A stretch of 64,000 nucleotides of DNA from assembly GCA_013368315.1 (NCBI GenBank), contig JAACJM010000071.1, positions 302,055 through 366,054 on the forward strand, written 5' to 3'. Shown piece after piece: positions 1 to 10,653 of the stretch. This DNA comes from Tetrapyrgos nigripes. Its lineage: Eukaryota > Basidiomycota > Agaricomycetes > Agaricales > Campanellaceae. The position numbers were made by a program, and so were the translations under genes. The number at the start of each line of letters is the position of its first letter. Position 1 is the stretch's first letter. The notes under the pieces are model-generated. The model did not search any database. It worked only from the letters and a program-made list of their open reading frames with translations, and had not been told where the DNA came from.

Positions 1-67
1 CTGCTGAGCGAAGCTTGATCTGGTCGAGAAAGTGCTGGAAATCAAAGGGGGGCTCGTCGGAAGACAT
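1..67 (-). CDS. 5' end of an unidentified protein gene (partial)
   Basis: Read leftward from an ATG at 67, the frame stays open for 22 codons to the window edge. It begins MSSDEPPFDFQHFLDQ and continues IKLRSA. The peptide is acidic then amphipathic and looks like a genuine N-terminus, not a chance frame. It faces away from the gene starting at 121, with only 53 bp between the two ATGs, so the two would share one very short promoter. The short 'FLDQIK' helix recalls the N-termini of fungal Rab5/VPS9-type exchange factors, but 22 residues cannot establish this, so no function is assigned. Confidence 0.4.
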   Translation of the reverse strand, partial: MSSDEPPFDFQHFLDQIKLRSA

Positions 68-72
68 GGTGT

Positions 73-95
73 ACGCGTGACCCAAGTTGACGCGT
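73..95. promoter_or_regulatory. Pair of ACGCGT (MCB-like) boxes in a divergent promoter
   Basis: Two exact ACGCGT hexamers lie at 73-78 and 90-95, between the divergent ATGs at 67 (minus) and 121 (plus). ACGCGT is the known MluI cell-cycle box bound by MBF in ascomycete yeasts. A role in this fungus is inferred only from the sequence and the position. Confidence 0.3.
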
Positions 96-120
96 CTTTC
101 TTTTTTCGCTACCACCAACT

Positions 121-822
121 ATGGGCCGTGCCTTCTACTCCTCTCGTTCCTCGTCGCCTGTCGCCGTCTCTCCTTATCCAAAATGGAGTCAGCAGAACAA
201 GTTTGACCCAGACTCGGACGAGTTCTGGCGAGATGCCATCTACGAGGCCTTTTTGGACACAAACGAGTGTCTCCATCCAGACCCGGCCACAAACCCAATG
301 GCAGACGGCCCAGACGATCCGGCTCAAATGCTCGCAGCGGCCCTGCACCATCCACCAAGTCCCTCCTTCTCTCTGTCAGACAACGAGGGTCCCCTAACCC
401 CTCCGGTTATCCCCACGTACATCTACGACATCCCTCCAACTGCAGCCTTACCCTCCTTATCCTCTCTCGCTCGTCAGCACTCTGACCCAATCATCCAAAA
501 CGCTCACACCGACACCGCTCATTATCACAACAACAACGAGGACGAGTCCGATTCCGAATCCGACGACTCGGATTCCATCCCTCCTCCTCTCAGTGTCATT
601 CGTTTCCGGATCCCACCCCAGCCTAGCACGCCTCCACAACGCTCTCGTGCTATTCCTATCCCAGGCAGCGCGGTTCCCAACCATTCTTTGCCTTCCTTCT
701 CACCTCCTCCTTCCGTCTCTCCCCGCATCTACAACTGGAACCGCGCATCCGCCTCCGCAGCCCGCTCTATCCCCACACCCTCTCGCATTTCCGCTCAACC
801 TATTGCCGCGGGTGATCGGTAA
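121..822 (+). CDS. Small disordered Ser/Pro-rich hypothetical protein
   Basis: A single open frame of 233 codons runs from ATG to TAA without an intron. The first 50 residues contain an acidic, aromatic stretch (DPDSDEFWRDAIYEAFLDT) that could be a short helix. The rest is low complexity: an acidic Ser/Asp run near residues 140-150, then many SP, PP and SPPP repeats. I see no signal peptide, membrane segment or catalytic motif, and I do not recognise a family. The Ser/Pro tail would suit a phosphorylated, unstructured regulatory protein, but that is only an impression. The start codon lies just 53 bp from the opposite gene's start, which is tight for two promoters. Confidence 0.5.
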   Translation: MGRAFYSSRSSSPVAVSPYPKWSQQNKFDPDSDEFWRDAIYEAFLDTNECLHPDPATNPMADGPDDPAQMLAAALHHPPSPSFSLSDNEGPLTPPVIPTYIYDIPPTAALPSLSSLARQHSDPIIQNAHTDTAHYHNNNEDESDSESDDSDSIPPPLSVIRFRIPPQPSTPPQRSRAIPIPGSAVPNHSLPSFSPPPSVSPRIYNWNRASASAARSIPTPSRISAQPIAAGDR

Positions 823-1213
823 ACAATTACTTATCGATGTACTCTATTGGAAGTCTCGGGGGTTGTACGGCTACTTTGTAGCATTGTTGCCAAAATTAAG
901 CTTAATTTCCTTTTCCTAGTCCTTTTTTCTCTTCACACACTATTCTTATCATATGCGTACATGCCCATCGCTTTATATCCATACCAGCAATCACTCTCTG
1001 TGCTCGTAGTTAGTTGTATTCTTGTACTTGGGATTACACAAAAGTCACTCTCAGTGACACTCTAGCAGAGGACGATATTTTCATCTTCTACTACATACAC
1101 GTCGTGTATTTATGATTATCACCCACATTATCCACCAGTCGTTTGTAATGAAAATCGCTCCTTTCCTTGCTCATGGAAAATTATGAAAAACTATAGTCCG
1201 TGCAGTAGTATGT
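823..1213. other. Intergenic region between convergent genes
   Basis: This is AT-richer sequence between the stop at 822 and the minus-strand stop at 1214. It presumably holds both 3' UTRs. No supported gene or repeat was seen. Confidence 0.5.
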
Positions 1214-4083
1214 TTACACCACAGATACATCATTCTCCCCATTCAAAGCCCTCAAATACGCCAACGACGCCGTCTTCCTCACACCACCCTTATACCCCCC
1301 ACTAAACTTGGCATTCCTCGCTTTATCCGCCATTTGTCTTTCAACACCCGACATAAACATCTTCAGAGCGTTTCTATCCGTATCAGTGTAGATATAAGCC
1401 CCGTACCCTTCGCACGACCCCAATTCCGATTCGGAGGATTTAGTCGCGATGGAGCCATGAGAAGCCGAGGATGAGATGCGTCTAGTGTCGTCCATGTTGA
1501 CCCTGTCTTGAAAAAGAGCGATCCGTGGCTTTGCCGCTACAGAGACTGATTGAGATTGAGACTGGAACTGGAACTGAGATTGGGATTTCTTCATCAGAAA
1601 CTGTCTTTTCTGCATCACTTTGCCCTTTCCGTTCCATACCATACCATGACGTTCTCCTTCTCTTCCCATTTCCTTTCCTTTCCCTTTCCCTTGTCTTTCG
1701 TCTTTTCCTTCCCATTGGCTGCAGAACTAATGTTGTTAACCCTACTCTTGCCGAAAGGCTCTCTCTTCGGTACCTCATAACCTTCACTCTGGACTTGAGC
1801 AGGCCCATTGTCATTCTGCACCTCCCTGAATGGTCTCGGCCTAACCCTCTTTCCACGTAACCCAGTATCCTTCATATTCGCCTTCCCGTCATCCACCATG
1901 ACCGATGAGAGTGAGAGTGACACGTCGGTGAGAGGCGTAGACTCAGACTGAGGTTTATCGTTCTTGTCCTCGTGATCGTGAGCGTAGGGCAGACCTTCAT
2001 CTGAGCTCGAAGCAGAGGCTGAGATGCTCGCTTTGAGTGTTGACTTTTCTGGCGTAGTAGCGCTTGTATACCCATAATCGTGCAAGAGCGACGAAAAAGT
2101 CTGAATACATCGATTTGGTGTTGTCTGGAGTGCTGCAGCGTTTGTATCCATAGTCCATCAAGAACGACGAAAAGTCAGACAGGTACATCGAGTCTTCTTT
2201 GTCGTTCCCGTTCCCATGCCCGTGTCCGTACCCTTGGTCAATCTCATTTCCATCTCCATGTTCTTTCCCAATCCTAACCCCAAGCCAATCCTGTACATCG
2301 CTCTGATCCAGAATCCTGTTAATATCCTCCGCAGAACAGACACTCCCACTTCCACTCGCAAGCATCAAAATCTCATGAGGAGACCGAGACCTTGACGTTG
2401 AATACCACTCGACGAGTTCTTGAAGCAAGTCGTCCACTTGCCTGGTAATACTATCTCCTGAAGAATTTGACGAGACAGACTCGGCGCTGCCATCGTCCGA
2501 TCCTACAGAAGACGAGTCGTCGAAGAAAGACCGAAGAGTTTCCAAATCTATCGTTGTGTTTTTTTGACGACGGGGACTAGGGGCTGAGCTTGACTCGGTA
2601 GAACGTTGACCTTCTGTGCGCGTGTGTGACTGCGCTGACAATGTCGGCGATGGTGTGAGCATGCTTCCATCTGGAGACAGCAACGACGCCGACAGCGATG
2701 CGACAGAAGGAGGATGAATGAGTAGATTGAATGATAGATCCATATCCGGTGCGCCAACAGTAGCTTTGTTGGGTTTAACTGGGGTACTGGTGAGAGGCGC
2801 AGACGGTGACGATGGGAGAGTCGGTAGCGGTAAGAACGAGGAACGAGGAGAAAGAATGTCTCCAGAACGAAAGTAATCAAAGGCGAGCACTTTTTTCATT
2901 TCGGAATTGGGTGAGAATCCTTCTTTTGCTTCTCCTGCCATGCCAGCAAAAGATGACACATTTGGGACGGCTGATACGGTAGTACCACTTCCCAGCTTGT
3001 TGGAGGTGATAGCATCAGCCTGGTTGTGAGACTCGTTCGGGGCGGTGTGATAGGAGTGAGAGTCCGACGTATGCGAAGTAGATTCGGCTTCAACGGACAA
3101 AGAGCAATCCACGTCGGTACCATAAGAAGGAGCATGCGACGATTCAGAACAAGATTCGACCTCGACGAGCATGGAGTCTAAAGATCTTTCACTGGCAGTC
3201 TGTGGGAAGGTTGGTTCTTGTTGCTTGAGAAGGGAAGAGGCACCTAGAGGAGTCGAAGATACGGCAGCTTGAGTGAGAGGATTGGTAGGGTCACTTTCAC
3301 TTTCACTGGAGAAAAACCAATACGAGGTGACTAAATCTCCTTTCTTCAAGGCGCCGCTAGGTTCCTCAGGACAATCAGGCCGAATATATGGCAGTTTGGG
3401 CGACAAAACAGCTTGAGGCGGTTTGCGAATCACTTTGTTGTCTTGGTAGAAGCTTGAATCAGACACAAGGCGTGGTGACGAATGGGACGGATTTGGAGGG
3501 TCGCAGCCAACGGATGAAGGCGTGTATACTGGAGACCCGCCTAGTAAAGGAGTCTGTGGAAGGTGATACGCAGGACGAGCGGCGGGCCGAGAATGACACA
3601 TGGCGGTTTGAGGAGTTAGGAAAGGATCATCTGAGCGAAGTGGAGGAGCTGTTGACGTTGGCGGATTGGCCAGAGAAAGACAAGAGGGATGTCCAACAAC
3701 AAAACTTGAGTCAGAGTCTAGCGTGGATGCACGATTTCGCCGCCGAGTTCCAGTGAAAGCTTGAAGTTTTGGGGAAGGCTTTATCAGCTGTATGACTCTG
3801 GTTCGGAAAGACGCTTGGCGAGTCTGGATATAGTGATACTCAGCGAACTGCAACTGGATAAGGACGCGTTACGGACCTCTGCAACGACTGCGTCAGCCTG
3901 GGTGACACAGTCATTGTTCTGCGAGCCTTTTCGGTGGTACCATTTGATGAACCAGTACGACGCTACGATAAACACTGCGAGTAGGCTGACTCCTGAGACG
4001 GTCGTGAGAGCCACTCTGACAAAATAAATCACGTCCGACGACTGCAAGCTGGAGCTAGGAGATTGGCCAGGGTAGTTGTTCAT
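1214..4083 (-). CDS. Ser-rich single-pass membrane protein, frame interrupted by a 1-nt slip
   Basis: The start is the ATG at 4083 (MNNYPGQSPSS). Residues about 18-45 form one clear transmembrane helix ending in WFIKWYHRK, so a short outside N-terminus and a long cytoplasmic tail are likely. An intron at about 3839-3760 joins in frame to an exon running to about 2100. This exon is rich in Ser, Thr and Pro, with acidic patches. Near 2180-2050 the protein holds two tandem copies of a motif like DFSSFLMDYGY. In the second copy the T-run has five Ts (plus-strand A at 2094-2098) instead of four, which throws the frame to a stop at 1997. Removing one T restores a frame to about 1645, then an intron at about 1644-1589 leads to a C-terminal exon ending at 1214. 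The family is not recognised. The overall layout resembles fungal single-pass sensor-like proteins only in a general way. Confidence 0.55.
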
Positions 4084-4272
4084 AGTGAATGAGTGTAGTT
4101 GTAGCAATGTGTGCTGTATAAACGAGTGGAAGGGTTCTCGGTTGAGTGGTTGGCGGAAGAAGAGGAATAGGCGTGACTATAATTCACGTTCAGTTCTCAT
4201 TGCAGTTAACCATCACCAGCAGTGAGTGGACTGATCAAAATCTAATTCATCCTTCTCACTCGATCTTTGTAG

Positions 4273-6051
4273 ATGATATCTAAACTGTGCGTCAAATGTC
4301 GAGCAGACCTGTTCACCAAGGAACCCTCTCGTTGCCCAGTCGATTTGCATTCTGGCTACGTCCCTAATGAAAGGGACATCGCTCGTATGAAATCTTTCAT
4401 ACAGGATGCAAACGCAGACATCTCAGAACTAGACAGTATGCTGGCTCTGCTCACAGAGCGACGGGAAACCCTTGTACGGCAAGTCAACGACTGCAAGCGT
4501 GTTATCTCTGCGAACGCACTTCGCAACTTTCCCCCGGAGGTCTTGATAGAAGTCTTCCGCTTATGTACCCCTTCCTTGGACCTTTTTTATTCCACACATG
4601 ATGCTTTTTCAGCGACTCTACTCGCCATTTCACAGACCTGTGCATTTTGGCGGAATGTTTCCCTATCTACCCCCGAGCTATGGACGAATATTTTCATTGA
4701 TATCACCTCCTGCCCTGACGGGCCAAACTATCACAGCCTGCTGAAGTTATATCTCAGTCGGTCATCATCTACTCCTCTGACGCTCCAAATCACTGCCAGA
4801 GTCACTCAGTACAATCTTCCTTTTAGCCTGGCCGATCGTGGCGAATTCTCCGCCCAGCAGCGGTCAATGCTCGAGTATCTACCCTCCCAATTCCACCTTT
4901 GTGCTCATTTGTCTCTTGACCTGCACTCACTGGTCCAACGCGACATCATACTCCCCTCAAATTTCCATATTCTCCAATCCCTCGCGATAAAAACGACTGG
5001 GTTTAATGGATGGAATCCCCCCGACGTCGATGTCCTCGATTACTTAACAAACGTTCCCAATTTACGATCATTGGAAACCATCGTGTACACTGACCGTGGG
5101 CCCTTGATCTACCCCTTCATTAACAACTTGACCACCATCACACTACATTTCTTAAGTCGAGCCTCTTATGTGCGCTCACTATTGGAGAAATGTCCTCATC
5201 TGCGACATGCCAATATCGAGCTCAGAGGCCTTGAGACAGACGAGGACATCAACTCAGAATCGGCTGCTATTCAGGTCCACCACGCACTGCGCACATTCAA
5301 AATCAATGTGACGAATCGCGCTTATCATTTGCCAAATCCTCTTCATTGGGTTCTTTGTGCCGTTTCACTACCAAATCTCACCGAACTGGAGATAACAGAC
5401 AAAACTGTAGCAGGGGGCAAAGGATTATGCACAGCTCTTACTGTCTTTTTGCTAAATTCTCCACTTCTCCGAGAGTTTGGTTTGAATGCGACCTGCTTTG
5501 AATGGGACAGAGAACTGATTGAGATACTGCGCCTTTCGCCGACTCTTGCTCGACTTCGGCTTGAAATTGAGGACAAACACCCTGCCTTGACCAAACAGTT
5601 CTTTCATGACTTGTCCTTCCAAAATGAGGATGAGGATGATGGTGACTGTCACGATAGCCCACCGGTCCTTCCTTGCCTGGAACATTTCAGTCTCGACTTC
5701 ATTGTCTACGTCGAAACAGGTTGGGGGTCTTCAGGCTATCTTCCTCCCAATGCGGAGAACATCCTGGCCATGGTAGAGTCTCGTGTTCGTCGTCAACCTA
5801 GTGCTGTACACCGTGGCCAGTTGCGTTCTTTCAGGCTTTCAGCTTTGTTAAACACTCTCGACGGATTTAGGTGGGCTGAGAAAGCTATCCCTCTTTTCAA
5901 AGCCGGTCTCCAATCTCTGAAACTTGATGAAGGGCTGGAGTTTGATGTTCGCTTTCATAACCATCTGGTGAAGTATAGAGACGTCGTAGTTATATCATCT
6001 TCTGCAGAAAAACTCGAATCCCAATACCGTATACGATCTCAGGCTTACTGA
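4273..6051 (+). CDS. F-box protein with coiled coil and LRR-like tail
   Basis: One intronless frame of 592 residues. Residues about 35-78 form a charged heptad-rich coiled coil. They are followed directly by an F-box-like segment at about 83-98 (LRNFPPEVLIEVFRLC) and then a long region with regularly spaced Leu-rich stretches such as 'LPNLTELEI' and 'SPTLARLRLEIE'. This order (coiled coil, F-box, irregular LRRs) is typical of a family that is greatly expanded in agaricomycetes. F-box proteins bind Skp1 and present substrates to SCF ubiquitin ligases, and the target here is unknown. The extreme N-terminus has a CVKC pair and a later Cys. The gene is divergent from the membrane-protein gene ending its 5' side at 4083, with a 190-bp shared promoter. 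Confidence 0.85.
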   Translation: MISKLCVKCRADLFTKEPSRCPVDLHSGYVPNERDIARMKSFIQDANADISELDSMLALLTERRETLVRQVNDCKRVISANALRNFPPEVLIEVFRLCTPSLDLFYSTHDAFSATLLAISQTCAFWRNVSLSTPELWTNIFIDITSCPDGPNYHSLLKLYLSRSSSTPLTLQITARVTQYNLPFSLADRGEFSAQQRSMLEYLPSQFHLCAHLSLDLHSLVQRDIILPSNFHILQSLAIKTTGFNGWNPPDVDVLDYLTNVPNLRSLETIVYTDRGPLIYPFINNLTTITLHFLSRASYVRSLLEKCPHLRHANIELRGLETDEDINSESAAIQVHHALRTFKINVTNRAYHLPNPLHWVLCAVSLPNLTELEITDKTVAGGKGLCTALTVFLLNSPLLREFGLNATCFEWDRELIEILRLSPTLARLRLEIEDKHPALTKQFFHDLSFQNEDEDDGDCHDSPPVLPCLEHFSLDFIVYVETGWGSSGYLPPNAENILAMVESRVRRQPSAVHRGQLRSFRLSALLNTLDGFRWAEKAIPLFKAGLQSLKLDEGLEFDVRFHNHLVKYRDVVVISSSAEKLESQYRIRSQAY

Positions 6052-6198
6052 TCTCGCTTTTCCCTTTTCCCAACTGGATGTCAGTTCTGGATTTCTTTGA
6101 TATCTATATGTAGTTGTAGAATCTATACTACCTTAATAAATGACAAAAGCAGATCTTCCTTGTAAATGCACTCATGAAAACCTTCTCAACACCCAAAA

Positions 6199-7536
6199 TC
6201 ACCGTATAATCCCACCAACATCTCCCAAAAGGACATTATCAATCAGCCTCGTCTTACCTATCCACAATGCCCCACTAAGGATGACTGGCACACGTTCTGT
6301 GTTCTTCACCCGAGACTCTTTCGTCACCTCGTCACCCAAAACCTCAAAATCCGCCGAATCATTCATCTCGATATAATCCAACCTGATACCCAAATCTCCT
6401 TCCAAATCCCCGCTCTTCGTTCTTTCAATCATCTCCCTCACAACCCCTTGCCCAATCCCAATACACTCTTTCTTCGTCTTGCCAACTTCCCAGGCATCTT
6501 CCACCGATTTGAGAGCTTTGTACAAAGTACCAGCTACGGCGCGTCCTTCAGGTGGTAGATAAGCATTTCGAGAGGATAGAGCAAGGTTGTCTGTAGAATC
6601 TCGGACAGTAGGAACAATGTGGAGATTTTGGGGTGAAGGGTGAGATAAGAGGAGGTCAGTCACCATCCGTCTGAGCAGGAGAGCTTGTTGGATGTCTTTT
6701 TGACCAAAATACGCGTTCGTTGGCTAGAAGAAACATCCAATCAGTTAATCAGTTAATCAGCTCCCGAACAATTGCGGCGATACTCACCTCGATGGCATTA
6801 AATAATTTAGTAACGACCGTAGCAACTCCTCTAAAAAACGTTGGTCGACTTCTGCCTTCCATTTGTTCGCTGAGACCTTTTACTTCTACGAAGGTACCTT
6901 TTTGAGAAGAAACGTCTTGACTAATTCCGAGGGGGTATATTTCTCGGACCGTAGGTAGGAACACGGCAGAGGCGGTACGGCTGCAGGATTCTGTACTTGA
7001 TTGGAGCTGCGACGGGTGTACTGTTACTTTTTGTTCCAATAGAACGCGCAAATCCCGTTCTAGCGTCCGCGGATAGGAAGCTAGATCTTCATGAGGAGCG
7101 AACTGGGCAGGGTTGACGAAGATGGAGAGCACTGTCAAGTCGTTTTCGGCGAGGGATCTGCGGACTGGGTGACGCGGGTTAGCAAGAGAAGGAGCAACTT
7201 GCAGACCAATGATCATAGCCAGAGACACACACCTAGACTAAGATGACCTTCATGCAACGCACCCATCGTCGGCACAAAACCGACAGACTTGTTCTCCATC
7301 CGAGCTTTGTGTCTCCATTCTCTGTAAGAGGCTACCGTTGTGAATATGGGAATTGGGCAAGGCGGTAAACTTGCGGTAGACATATTCGACTTGGGTTGGA
7401 GGGTAATAGTAATACGCAGTGTAGTCCTCGTCGTCAGACGTAATCCTGCCGAAGATATCAGATTCATTGTGGACTGTCGGAGCTTGGATTTGCGGAATGA
7501 ATTGCGTAGGATAGGAGTAAGAGACAACGTAGACAT
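6199..7536 (-). CDS. panC: Pantoate-beta-alanine ligase (pantothenate synthetase)
   Basis: Three exons, 7536-7233, 7164-6788 and 6723-6199, splice in frame to 401 residues. Introns are 68 and 64 nt. The enzyme joins pantoate to beta-alanine with ATP to make pantothenate, the last step before coenzyme A synthesis. Diagnostic motifs are all present: VPTMGALHEGH near residues 88-98 (HxGH nucleotide-binding signature), LSIFVNPAQF, YFGQKDIQQ, and LALSSRNAYL with the SSRN adenylate motif. The bacterial enzyme has about 280 residues. The extra length here is an Arg/Ser/Thr-rich N-terminus of about 65 residues, which could be a mitochondrial presequence or be skipped by using a downstream ATG (MSTASL). 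It converges on the F-box gene with 147 bp between stops. Confidence 0.93.
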
Positions 7537-8201
7537 TTGGAGAAATCATGAGACATTTGCAGAGACATCCTACATTATCGGACAATCATAAATGATCGTG
7601 CAAAAAAAAGTAGGGAGGGATCTGCATGACGTGATCTGACTTCGCATCATGATCAAGGTTCTACCTTCTGGCTGGCGGCCGCTTGTGGACGCTTGCTCAA
7701 GCAAAAAAAGCGGAAAAAGTAAGGAAAAAGCTCGCCAGCTCTCAAGCAACCGGCCACGTCTATTTTACCGCAAGTTCAAAAGTTTAGTAAGTCACCGCGC
7801 TTTGTACGGTCGATGATTCCACCTCCCCTCTCTTCAAAACAAGTTTTTATATCGTAAGGACGCTTTTGAAAGTTCTGACTTGACATAGTGAGTTGCAGGG
7901 GACGCACCGAGAAATTCCATCTTTTGTGCAAAATCGTCGCGACAAGGAGAGAAGCTAGAAAAGCTGGCATGATCTCATTTGCTGATGGTGTACGTCGAGC
8001 GGTGCTCTTCGCTCAGCGAGGTTTTTGAGATACCTGCATTGCCAAGACCACATGGAGTGGATGCATTGTTTGAAGCCAGTAGTCACTTTAGACAGATCAG
8101 TACGCTCGTTAGATTTATATGTACAATGGTATGCATAAGTATTAGGAAGAGCATAAGGTTTAAACATACATTGGCGTCCACACCCTTGCAACAGCTTAAT
8201 A
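7537..8201. other. Intergenic region upstream of panC
   Basis: This 665-bp stretch holds the panC promoter on its left side and the 3' end of the next minus-strand gene on its right. Short open frames exist on both strands, but none shows coding character or splice-linked neighbours. Confidence 0.5.
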
Positions 8202-9919
8202 TCACGAAGGAATCATAGCGCCCCGTTTTCTCGCTCTCTGAATCGCTTTCTCTACGTCCTTCCTACTCAATCCCACTCCATGTCCCGGTCTTTGTACCAA
8301 CGCATCGCAACCGCCATCCCCAGCATCCAACCCAGACCCACTGCCAACCATAACAGCCCAGAACTCCATCTCATAATCCCCCAAATCATTACCATCCTTG
8401 TCCTGGACAATTACACCCCTCTCCGCATAAATCTCTCCATAAAAGATTTTGAGGGATAATCGTCCTCGGAAGAGGGCGTGTCTGTGCCCATATTTTCCCA
8501 AGCCAGAACCAGAGTCAGGACCAGACCTTGAGCTCCAAATGGGTCTTAACACAAATTCTCCAAACGCATCGACAATATCGCCTATACATCCTTCTCCGAT
8601 GAGACGTACGTGTGAGAGAATCGTCATCGTCGTCTCAAAATCAGCGGTAGGGACCTTTTCTGGTGATCTCCGGGACGTTGCCAACCCTGGCGGTGGTCTC
8701 GTCACTGTCGAAGTCGAATTCGTTGTACCTGTCTCTGCCGTAGTCATTGCCTCTGCCTGCATCCGTATATTGACCAGTGCAACATCCAACATTTTGTTAT
8801 CCAAAGGATCCCGGATTGCAGGCGATTGGATGAGTCCTATACTACCCATGTTCCCCAGACTCGCACTCGGGTCATACCGGTGTCCGGAGGAGGGATGTAA
8901 CATTGACCCAAAGAGACTATGGTTACAGAGGCATCGATAAGACGAGGATGAGGAGCTTGCTGAGAACGCAGAACCATGGGTGGAACTGGTGGTGGTGGTG
9001 GTGGTGCTGATAGATGCGCATAGTGTATGATAGAGTTTTTCGTAATTTGAGAATGTGGGCTCGATGGCTTCGGTGATTTTGAAGAGGTGGAAAGAACCTG
9101 AAGCTGGAATTGAGAGGATGTTCTGAGGGGGAGTTAGCCGAGATGATGGGAACTGGAGTGGGAGTGATGCTAGATGTAGAGCTAGATGTAGAGCTGGATG
9201 TGGTAGTTGAGAGATTTGAGATGAAGACTAGAAATTTAGATGATACTGAGTTTGGGCAACAAACGCAGCGGAGCGTCAAGACCTCGATGCTCACAGGAAC
9301 AGCAGAGAAAGACGATGATGGGACTGGAACGACGTTGTCGGACAAGGTAATGTCCTACGGAGAATTATGGATTAGTCAAAGTCATAGGTTGACCAGATAC
9401 GAAACTAGCATGCTAGCAATGTTCACTTACCATACCCGTCATATCCATGACGCCAGTTGTATTCTCTGCCTGAAGACATAACGGTGCATCTTCCACTTCT
9501 GACAACATCTCCACAGACTGTACTGACTCGGTTTTAGTAATCCCTACGCCTGCACCTGTACCTGGACCAGAACCAATCTCAGAATTAGTCCTGGTCCTCG
9601 GAGCTAGGGACGTAGGTTGCACGCGTCGAGACTTTGACCTCCTCGGAGCTACAATGGTCATTTTGACCCGTTTAGAGGGAGGGCCATCGTCGCATCCGTC
9701 AGTGTATCCTCCGTGACCGTACTCGTAGTAGTTACTGCAGTCGTCAAGAGTCGGGTTCGTGTCTGAGTTTGAGAAAGAATTTGACGAAAAGTCCGAGTAC
9801 AGTGTCATATTTGGATTTGAAGTAGTTGGAGCAGATGCGTGCTTTTGTGAAAGGGTATATGACGGTGATTGTGAAGCTCTAGATGCAGCAAATGACGGGA
9901 AGGGGTGTATTCTCTGCAT
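8202..9919 (-). CDS. Unknown multi-exon protein
   Basis: Two well-supported coding blocks lie on the minus strand. The first runs from the ATG at 9919 to a strong donor ATG|GTAAGT at about 9428. The second runs from an acceptor near 9127 down to the stop at 8202. Between them an exon from about 9350 encodes a Ser/Thr/Pro-rich stretch, and its exact 3' splice partner is uncertain. The last exon is open from about 9127 through 8202. It includes a poly-Thr/Ser run and a better-structured end (IFYGEIYAERGVIVQDKDGN, then DYEMEFWAVMVG). The N-terminal block has a KRVKM basic patch that could be a nuclear signal. An extra tiny first exon starting at 10045 (MVSLIP, donor GTATGT) is possible. No known domain was recognised. 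Confidence 0.5.
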
Positions 9920-10045
9920 GTACTATAAGGCATGGAGGTGGATGTGAGACGCGTAGAAGGTTTGCAGGAAAGAGAACGGTCAATCGATAATTAGCAAGAG
10001 GATAATAAGTGAGAGGCGTAGAGACATACAGGAATCAGAGACACC

Positions 10046-10653
10046 ATGATTGAAATGGTCCTGCAGTGGTTGTTATTTGTACTTTGTAGAACGGACGGTT
10101 GCCAGATCGAAAGACAAAGAACAATAAAACAAGACAACACTTGGGATGAATGGGTTTTTTAGAGAGAAAATGGTCCTTTATGGCGGGCTGCTCTTATGCG
10201 CGTTCACTACTGGCAATGTGAACTCGATGTGAACAAGTGAGGGTTAGACGCCAAGGGTACCTGTGGGTCACGTGAAGGGGCGCGTTTAAACGCGTCGCGT
10301 CATGAAGAAACACCTTCAAGCAGATCTGAGAAGGCTGTTTCAGCGCTTTGAAAGTACAGAAGTTTGAGATTTGAAGCGATTAAATTTCCAAGAAATAAAT
10401 TACTGCGTGGTTTTTTCAGGCAATACGCAGGTTATACTGCCAGTCACATAACCTTGAAGGCCCTGCTCTAAATAACGATCCAGTTGGAAGACTACATAGG
10501 GGACTACACTATAGAGGACTGTGGAGAGAAACTGGATGTCGAAGCAGAGACGCGCGATTTTGCCGTAAAGTGCCGGATCAGCCTCCGGACACGTGTGAAT
10601 CGAGTCCCCTTTGGTTTTGCCTCTTTCATCGCTTGCTGGATGAGATAGTTACG
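10046..10653. promoter_or_regulatory. Divergent promoter region with CACGTG and a CGCGTTTAAACGCG palindrome
   Basis: The region separates the minus-strand unknown gene from the plus-strand PQ-loop gene. A CACGTG E-box lies at 10269-10274. A perfect 14-bp palindrome, CGCGTTTAAACGCG, lies at 10281-10294 and overlaps an ACGCGT box at 10290-10295. These are plausible binding sites for bHLH and MBF-type factors, but binding is inferred only from sequence. Confidence 0.35.
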
